Positions 19,438 through 22,664 of a stretch of DNA of 22,664 nucleotides are shown here, piece after piece. Positions within the stretch are counted from its first letter, which is position 1, and the number at the start of each line of letters is the position of its first letter. Both the position numbers and the translations under genes were made by a program. The notes under the pieces were generated by a model, which saw only the letters and a list, made by a program, of their open reading frames with translations, was not told the DNA's origin and did no database searches. This DNA comes from a virus, in IMG/VR virus record IMGVR_UViG_3300031857_001492, positions 1 through 22,664 of that record; one strand, written 5' to 3'.

Positions 19438-19680
19438 TCAGATTGAGTGGACCTCTACGGTAACCTTCCCGTCCTGATCAACAAACGCCAGTGTCCGACC
19501 CCTGTCGAGTTCTTTTTTGGCAATGGCGAACAGGGCGACACCGCGCCGGATGCTTTCGGACATCGTGATGCCATGCTCGGCATTGAGCTGAGCCAACAGG
19601 CCCACCAGTCGCTCGCTTGCCCGAAAGTTAAGGCGTTCACCTTTGGCTTCCTGGCTGGTTTTGCTGCTGTGGTCAGGCAT
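19438..19680 (-). CDS. Ribbon-helix-helix DNA-binding protein
   Basis: This 80-residue leftward gene starts at ATG 19680 (MPDHSSKTSQEAKGERLNFR). The segment R-L-N-F-R-A-S-E-R-L-V-G-L-L-A-Q-L followed by G-I-T-M-S-E-S-I-R-R-G-V-A-L-F fits a strand-helix-helix CopG/Arc fold. The C-terminal F-V-D-Q-D-G-K-V-T-V-E-V could be a dimer or sensor extension. Such proteins repress short operators or act as antitoxins; no toxin gene is adjacent. It is the only leftward gene on the right side, placed between the portal and a rightward promoter. An upstream palindrome ACTTGCAAGT (19698-19707) is a candidate operator. Longer in-frame starts would run through that promoter and are rejected. Confidence 0.75.
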   Translation of the reverse strand: MPDHSSKTSQEAKGERLNFRASERLVGLLAQLNAEHGITMSESIRRGVALFAIAKKELDRGRTLAFVDQDGKVTVEVHSI

Positions 19681-19697
19681 GGGGTTGCAGTGGCTGT

Positions 19698-19707
19698 ACT
19701 TGCAAGT
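19698..19707. promoter_or_regulatory. Palindromic operator candidate
   Basis: The perfect 10-bp palindrome ACTTGCAAGT lies 18 bp before the ribbon-helix-helix start. On the minus strand TACACT (complement of 19705-19710) could be the -10 and overlaps it, so a bound repressor would block transcription. Autoregulation is inferred. Confidence 0.4.
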
Positions 19708-19744
19708 GTATGTAGGCAGGTGCCCAGACTGACCGGATCGTGAC

Positions 19745-19830
19745 GCATTGTGAAGCGGTCGGGCTGGATCCCGTTTGGCCGTAACGGACCGGCTACTATA
19801 TGGAGACCGGGGGAGAGCCCCGCTACCACC
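19745..19830 (+). promoter_or_regulatory. Phage promoter-leader, copy upstream of 19845
   Basis: TTGTGAAGC (19748-19756) lies 46 bp before TACTAT (19794-19799). The 21 bases at 19779-19799, beginning CCGTAACGG, are identical to 20626-20646. A stem-loop with CGGGG and CCCCG arms follows, then CTACCACCACC and ATG 19845. The equal spacing and identity to the second copy make a functional promoter likely. Confidence 0.7.
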
Positions 19831-19844
19831 ACCGCCAGCCAGCA

Positions 19845-20153
19845 ATGACCGCCACTACCCTGACCGTTTCTGATTTTGCCGCTGCGGGCCAGTTCTGGAC
19901 ACAGTTTCGCGGCGAGGAAATTGATCACATCACCATCATTGCCGAAAACGGCACTCGGTACGAGACAAGGGGGCTTCTTCATATCTGCAATCGTTGGTAT
20001 ATCAACGGCCCGGTTCGTAACAGCTACATCATCTCCACCCTTTGCGGAGGCCCGATCCAAGCAACAGCAAACACCAAAATAGAGTTCAAAAAGCCCGCCG
20101 GAGCCAGGGCATTTCGCAAGCCCGCCGCCGCCCACAAGAAAATATGGGATTGA
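19845..20153 (+). CDS. Hypothetical protein
   Basis: A 102-residue protein beginning MTATTLTVSDFAAAGQFWTQ. Strands and short helices (H-I-T-I-I-A-E-N-G-T-R-Y, W-Y-I-N-G-P-V-R-N-S-Y) are followed by a Lys/Ala/Pro-rich tail. No family is recognised. An in-frame ATG at 19800 falls on the predicted transcription start, so 19845 is chosen. It follows the shared promoter-leader directly. Confidence 0.65.
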   Translation: MTATTLTVSDFAAAGQFWTQFRGEEIDHITIIAENGTRYETRGLLHICNRWYINGPVRNSYIISTLCGGPIQATANTKIEFKKPAGARAFRKPAAAHKKIWD

Positions 20154-20210
20154 CCCCCCCGGGCCCGCCGGAGCCCATCCGGCAACAACCACCACCACCC
20201 TCAGCCAGCC

Positions 20211-20546
20211 ATGAAAGCCCTTTACCTCGACGATTCGGTTACCACTTGCGATTGCTGCGGACGCACCGAACTGAAGGCCACCGTGGCCATGCAGCTCGAC
20301 TGCGGCGGCATCCTTCACTACGGCCGCACTTGCGCCGCTCGCAACAGCGGTAAGACCAGTCAGCAGGTAACCAAGGAGATTCGTGCTGAGCGTGACATGG
20401 CTCACGGCCGCACCATGAACAAGCTCTCAGACTTGCGCCGTGCTGGGGTCAAAATCACCCGCCAGCTAATGCGTGAAGTGGCTGCCAGCTACAGGGCTGA
20501 TGTTGACTGCCTGCTCCGCAACTGGGGTCACTTGGCTGAGACCTGA
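20211..20546 (+). CDS. Small zinc-binding-type phage protein
   Basis: A 111-residue protein with T-C-D-C-C-G-R-T-E-L-K-A-T-V-A-M near residue 12 and L-H-Y-G-R-T-C-A-A-R-N-S-G about 20 residues later. This C-x-C-C-G...G-x-x-C-A pattern is common in uncharacterised phage proteins and probably binds zinc. The C-terminal half is helical and basic. The start ATG 20211 follows CAACCACCACCACCC and CAGCCAGCC. No distinct promoter lies in the 57 bp before it, so it is probably co-transcribed with the gene at 19845. Confidence 0.75.
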   Translation: MKALYLDDSVTTCDCCGRTELKATVAMQLDCGGILHYGRTCAARNSGKTSQQVTKEIRAERDMAHGRTMNKLSDLRRAGVKITRQLMREVAASYRADVDCLLRNWGHLAET

Positions 20547-20589
20547 CCCCCACGGCATCACGGGCCCTTACCGCCCCAGCCAGTTTGAG

Positions 20590-20665
20590 ACAATCTGTAA
20601 AGCGTCCCACCCCATCCCTCCCAATCCGTAACGGACCGGCTACTATTTGAAAACAGGGCAAGCCT
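20590..20665 (+). promoter_or_regulatory. Phage promoter-leader, copy upstream of 20690
   Basis: CTGTAAAGC (20595-20603) lies 46 bp before TACTAT (20641-20646), exactly as in the 19745 copy. Bases 20626-20646 are identical to 19779-19799. A weaker, bulged stem-loop (CAGGG with CCTCTG) and ACCACCACC follow, then ATG 20690. The 25 bp between the box and CCGTAACGG are not conserved between the copies. Confidence 0.7.
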
Positions 20666-20689
20666 CTGACCACCACCGAACCGCCAGCC

Positions 20690-20890
20690 ATGATCCGCAC
20701 TCCTATGTCCATGCTTCCCGCTTCCGCCACCAACATGGCGGTGCGGGCTCAGTCCAGCTGTATTGCATCGGCTGGAAGCGATATGGCCGCCTATGGCCGC
20801 TGGTCGACCAGGCTTGATCAGTGGATGGCCCACCCAGAATTCGACCCGGCTGAGTTCAGCCGGCTATGCCGGGCCTACAAGCTGGACTGA
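20690..20890 (+). CDS. Hypothetical 66-residue protein
   Basis: Begins MIRTPMSMLPASATNMAVRA and ends E-F-D-P-A-E-F-S-R-L-C-R-A-Y-K-L-D. The C-terminal half looks like a short helical domain with W-S-T-R-L-D-Q-W-M. No family is recognised. It is expressed from the shared promoter-leader directly upstream and starts after CAGCC, like the genes at 19845 and 20211. Confidence 0.6.
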   Translation: MIRTPMSMLPASATNMAVRAQSSCIASAGSDMAAYGRWSTRLDQWMAHPEFDPAEFSRLCRAYKLD

Positions 20891-20926
20891 GCCAGTCCCG
20901 ACCCCCAGCCCCCCGCCCCCCCCACC

Positions 20927-21166
20927 ATGAAAATCCCAACCGCTGCAGAAATCGACGCCGACGCCCTCCTGGCGGAGGTAGATGCGGTGATCGCCTCAGG
21001 CGACGCGGTAGTCCGGCGAGTTGACCGGCTTTTGCAGCAAGGGAGCATCTCGGTCCGGATGGCCGACCTGGCCCTCCAAATGGAACAGGGACAACGGGAG
21101 CTGGACGCGATCGAGGCGCAACAAATCCGGATCGAGGCCCAGATCAAGGCCTTGGAGGCGGGCTGA
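20927..21166 (+). CDS. Small predicted coiled-coil protein
   Basis: A 79-residue protein beginning MKIPTAAEIDADALLAEVDA. Heptad-like leucines and many Gln/Glu residues in MADLALQMEQGQRELDAIEA and the following Q-Q-I-R-I-E-A-Q-I-K-A-L-E predict a coiled coil over the last 40 residues. Such small acidic proteins may form oligomers; no specific role is evident. The leader is a C-rich CCCCCCACC run without a Shine-Dalgarno sequence. The 98 bp after its stop hold nothing recognisable. Confidence 0.65.
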   Translation: MKIPTAAEIDADALLAEVDAVIASGDAVVRRVDRLLQQGSISVRMADLALQMEQGQRELDAIEAQQIRIEAQIKALEAG

Positions 21167-21285
21167 TCGCCCCCGGTCCTGCACCCTGACCCCTGCACGG
21201 TGGCCCTGCCCTCTCGGCCAGCCTGCAGCGCTCAGCTGCTCAATCCACCATCGAGGACCTAAACGTGGCCGACAAAATCACCACC

Positions 21286-21501
21286 ATGACCAAAGATCGC
21301 ACCAACTACGCCACCATTGCCGACGCCGAGGCCGATGGATGGAGGCGAATCCGTAAATCCGACAAAGATGTCAGCGGAGGCAACTCGTTCGGATACAACT
21401 ATATATCCGCGAATGGCAAGCGCTCGCAAACCATCACGTTTAGCCAAGAGACAAACCGAATGGGCGCCTTCGGTTGCTGCATGGAAATGTTCAAAGATTG
21501 A
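21286..21501 (+). CDS. Hypothetical 71-residue protein
   Basis: Begins MTKDRTNYATIADAEADGWR and ends GCCMEMFKD. The middle (SGGNSFGYNYISANGKRSQT) looks like beta strands. No family is recognised. ATG 21286 is chosen because it directly follows ATCACCACC, the leader style used elsewhere here. GTG 21265 would add seven residues. Confidence 0.6.
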   Translation: MTKDRTNYATIADAEADGWRRIRKSDKDVSGGNSFGYNYISANGKRSQTITFSQETNRMGAFGCCMEMFKD

Positions 21502-21560
21502 CCCCCCAACCCGCCAGGCGCCGTGAGCTTGGCGGATCCATTCCATCCCAACAACGCCCC

Positions 21561-21770
21561 ATGAGCACTTCTGAGTTTGTTCCATCAATTGAAAATGTCC
21601 TAGACAGCAACCCAATTTCTTGGGATGCAGACGGCAATCGCCTTATTGAGTGGGAAGTGAACGGAGGCTGGCAGTGGATTCCCTATGCAGAGCTGCGCGA
21701 AGCTTGCGAAGCCGCTTACGACCCGACTATGCCCAACTGGCCCGCCATGGTGGAGATTGGTGATGCCTGA
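21561..21770 (+). CDS. Hypothetical 69-residue acidic protein
   Basis: Begins MSTSEFVPSIENVLDSNPIS and ends A-M-V-E-I-G-D-A. It contains W-E-V-N-G-G-W-Q-W-I-P-Y-A-E-L-R-E-A-C, Trp-rich for its size. No family is recognised. ATG 21561 is preferred to 21474, which overlaps the previous gene. The stop overlaps the next gene by 8 nt in ATGCCTGA. Confidence 0.6.
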   Translation: MSTSEFVPSIENVLDSNPISWDADGNRLIEWEVNGGWQWIPYAELREACEAAYDPTMPNWPAMVEIGDA

Positions 21771-21966
21771 TCAATCCCCAGAGTGGATCCGCGGAGCCCT
21801 CATGCTCTATTTCCTGGCCCGCCCCGGCGCCCGCGTTGATTCGGCTGACCTGCTCGGCTACTTCCATGTTGCATCGGTCCTTGATGCCGCCGAAGACCTG
21901 GTGCGTGCCGGGTGGCTGGTCAGGACCGGTGGGCCCTATCCCAAACTTATGCGCTCCAATGCCTGA
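21763..21966 (+). CDS. Small winged-helix-like protein
   Basis: A 67-residue protein: R-G-A-L-M-L-Y-F-L-A-R-P-G-A-R-V-D-S-A-D-L-L-G-Y-F, then L-D-A-A-E-D-L-V-R-A-G-W-L-V-R. The helix-helix-strand pattern, ending in 'G-W-L-V-R-x-G', fits a winged helix, so DNA binding is plausible. It starts in an 8-nt overlap (ATGCCTGA) with the previous gene. Confidence 0.6.
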   Translation: MPDQSPEWIRGALMLYFLARPGARVDSADLLGYFHVASVLDAAEDLVRAGWLVRTGGPYPKLMRSNA

Positions 21967-22370
21967 CCCCCACCCCCGATCTGTTGGCCGCCCTGCAGGC
22001 CGCCCAATTTGCCCTGATTGAGGCTGCGGAGGCGATCCAAAAGCTCGAAGACTTTAGCCGTACCCGCAGCAGGGCCGCCAACGCCAGCCACGCTGCACGG
22101 GACGCGGTTGACCGGTACCGCAGGAATGCCAATCCCATGACTGATCCCACCAACGCCGAACGCCAGCGCCGCCACCGCGCCCGCCAGGCCGGCTTACTGC
22201 CCCCGGTGGAGCTGCAACCCTGCACCACCTGCCCGCGCCTTCACACCGGCACCCACGGCGAGCACTGCTGGGAGTGCTGGCGGTTGCACACCCCCCAAGG
22301 CCGGGCGGACCGGGCGGACCGGGTTGCTCGATCCAAGTTGCGCCGCCGGGAGCGGGAGGCGGTAAGCTAA
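21912..22370 (+). CDS. Hypothetical basic protein with zinc-type cysteines (start uncertain)
   Basis: The open frame from GTG 21912 gives 152 residues. The likely coding part begins near TTG 21984 (L-L-A-A-L-Q-A-A-Q-F-A-L-I-E-A-A-E-A). The second half, from ATG 22137 (MTDPTNAERQRRHRARQAGL), has C-T-T-C-P-R-L-H-T-G-T-H-G-E-H-C-W-E-C-W, a four-Cys zinc pattern, then an Arg-rich tail. A similar second half occurs alone as a small protein in other phages, as I recall, so 22137 may be the true start and the first half a separate or fused helical segment. Function is unknown. Confidence 0.55.
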   Translation: MAGQDRWALSQTYALQCLTPTPDLLAALQAAQFALIEAAEAIQKLEDFSRTRSRAANASHAARDAVDRYRRNANPMTDPTNAERQRRHRARQAGLLPPVELQPCTTCPRLHTGTHGEHCWECWRLHTPQGRADRADRVARSKLRRREREAVS

Positions 22371-22391
22371 GCCGTACCGCAAGCCACCCCC

Positions 22392-22610
22392 ATGCCTGAA
22401 ATCCTGACCTCCGCTGAAGTCTTGCACGAGGCCGTTACCGATCTGATCGAAGAATCCGAATGCGGCCTGTTTGAAGCCGTTGGCGTACTTGAAGTGGTCA
22501 AGGCCGAGCTGACCTTGGCATCCCTGGCCGCCGAGGAAGATGAAGCCCACGACTTCGCGCCCGAGGAAATTGTCGGCGAGTTTGAAAGCGACGGCGTGGT
22601 GGGTGAATGA
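22392..22610 (+). CDS. Hypothetical acidic 72-residue protein
   Basis: Begins MPEILTSAEVLHEAVTDLIE and ends E-F-E-S-D-G-V-V-G-E. It is strongly acidic and mostly helical. No family is recognised. It starts after GCCACCCCC, without a Shine-Dalgarno sequence, and ends in an ATGA overlap with the gene cut by the window edge. Confidence 0.65.
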   Translation: MPEILTSAEVLHEAVTDLIEESECGLFEAVGVLEVVKAELTLASLAAEEDEAHDFAPEEIVGEFESDGVVGE

Positions 22611-22664
22611 CCGCCCCGGTCGTCACCGCCATCGGTCGCCGCCTCCGGCCCGCTGATGGCGTCC
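22607..22664 (+). CDS. 5' end of a gene truncated by the window edge
   Basis: ATG 22607 overlaps the preceding stop by 4 nt and the frame stays open to the edge (MTAPVVTAIGRRLRPADGV). Only 19 codons are visible, so no product can be named. By position a head-morphogenesis gene could follow, but nothing in the sequence shows it. Confidence 0.5.
   Translation, partial: MTAPVVTAIGRRLRPADGV

Noticed and set aside
19800-19844. Start of the 19845 gene at ATG 19800
   Set aside because: That ATG lies directly after the -10 TACTAT, at the predicted transcription start, and the following bases form the conserved leader stem and ACCACC run.

Overview
The window reads as part of a tailed double-stranded DNA phage (or prophage) with a GC-rich genome. 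The support is a packaging and head module (small terminase, large terminase, DUF4055-type portal) and a long run of small, tightly packed genes that often overlap by 4 nt (ATGA). DNA-metabolism genes are also present: a Gp157-family protein, a methyltransferase/DUF4942 protein, a PolX-like nucleotidyltransferase, dCTP deaminase, a ParB-like protein and a C5-cytosine methyltransferase. The host is probably a cyanobacterium. This is inferred from protein flavour and from starts that lack Shine-Dalgarno sequences, and it is not proven. The cyanobacterial HIP1 octamer GCGATCGC was noticed only once (45-52). No integrase, tail gene, tRNA or CRISPR array was seen.

Layout. Positions 1-1655 hold two leftward genes separated by about 400 bp of non-coding, degenerate GCCATGCCTGC-type repeats. 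Positions 1747-7394 hold rightward replication and nucleic-acid genes: Gp157, a zinc-ribbon/RNA-polymerase alpha-CTD fusion, several small unknowns, the methyltransferase/DUF4942 protein and a PolX-like nucleotidyltransferase. Positions 7440-8486 encode a formylglycine-generating-enzyme-fold (C-type-lectin-like) protein. Its 3' end carries two tandem copies of a segment with the signature of a diversity-generating-retroelement variable region. Positions 8560-11106 hold small genes, an HNH endonuclease cassette flanked by direct repeats, and dCTP deaminase. Positions 11248-15853 run from a lysozyme-like protein through ParB-like protein and Dcm-type methyltransferase to TerS and TerL. Positions 15850-19433 hold small genes, a sigma-70-like protein and the portal. 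Positions 19438-22664 hold a leftward ribbon-helix-helix regulator and then short rightward unknown genes, the last one cut by the window edge.

How the parts may work together. Several leaders share one architecture: an upstream TGTRAAGC box, a CCGTAACGG-type element, a TATGAT/TACTAT -10, a GC-rich stem-loop at or near the RNA 5' end, and a purine-poor ACCACC-rich leader ending at the start codon. The same window encodes a sigma-70-like protein and a protein that joins an NrdR-like zinc ribbon to an alpha-CTD, the part of RNA polymerase that reads upstream promoter DNA. I infer a phage-specific transcription programme made of these two proteins and this promoter family. The second notable system is the paired hypervariable cassette at the end of the lectin-fold gene. 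Its reverse transcriptase and template repeat must lie elsewhere.
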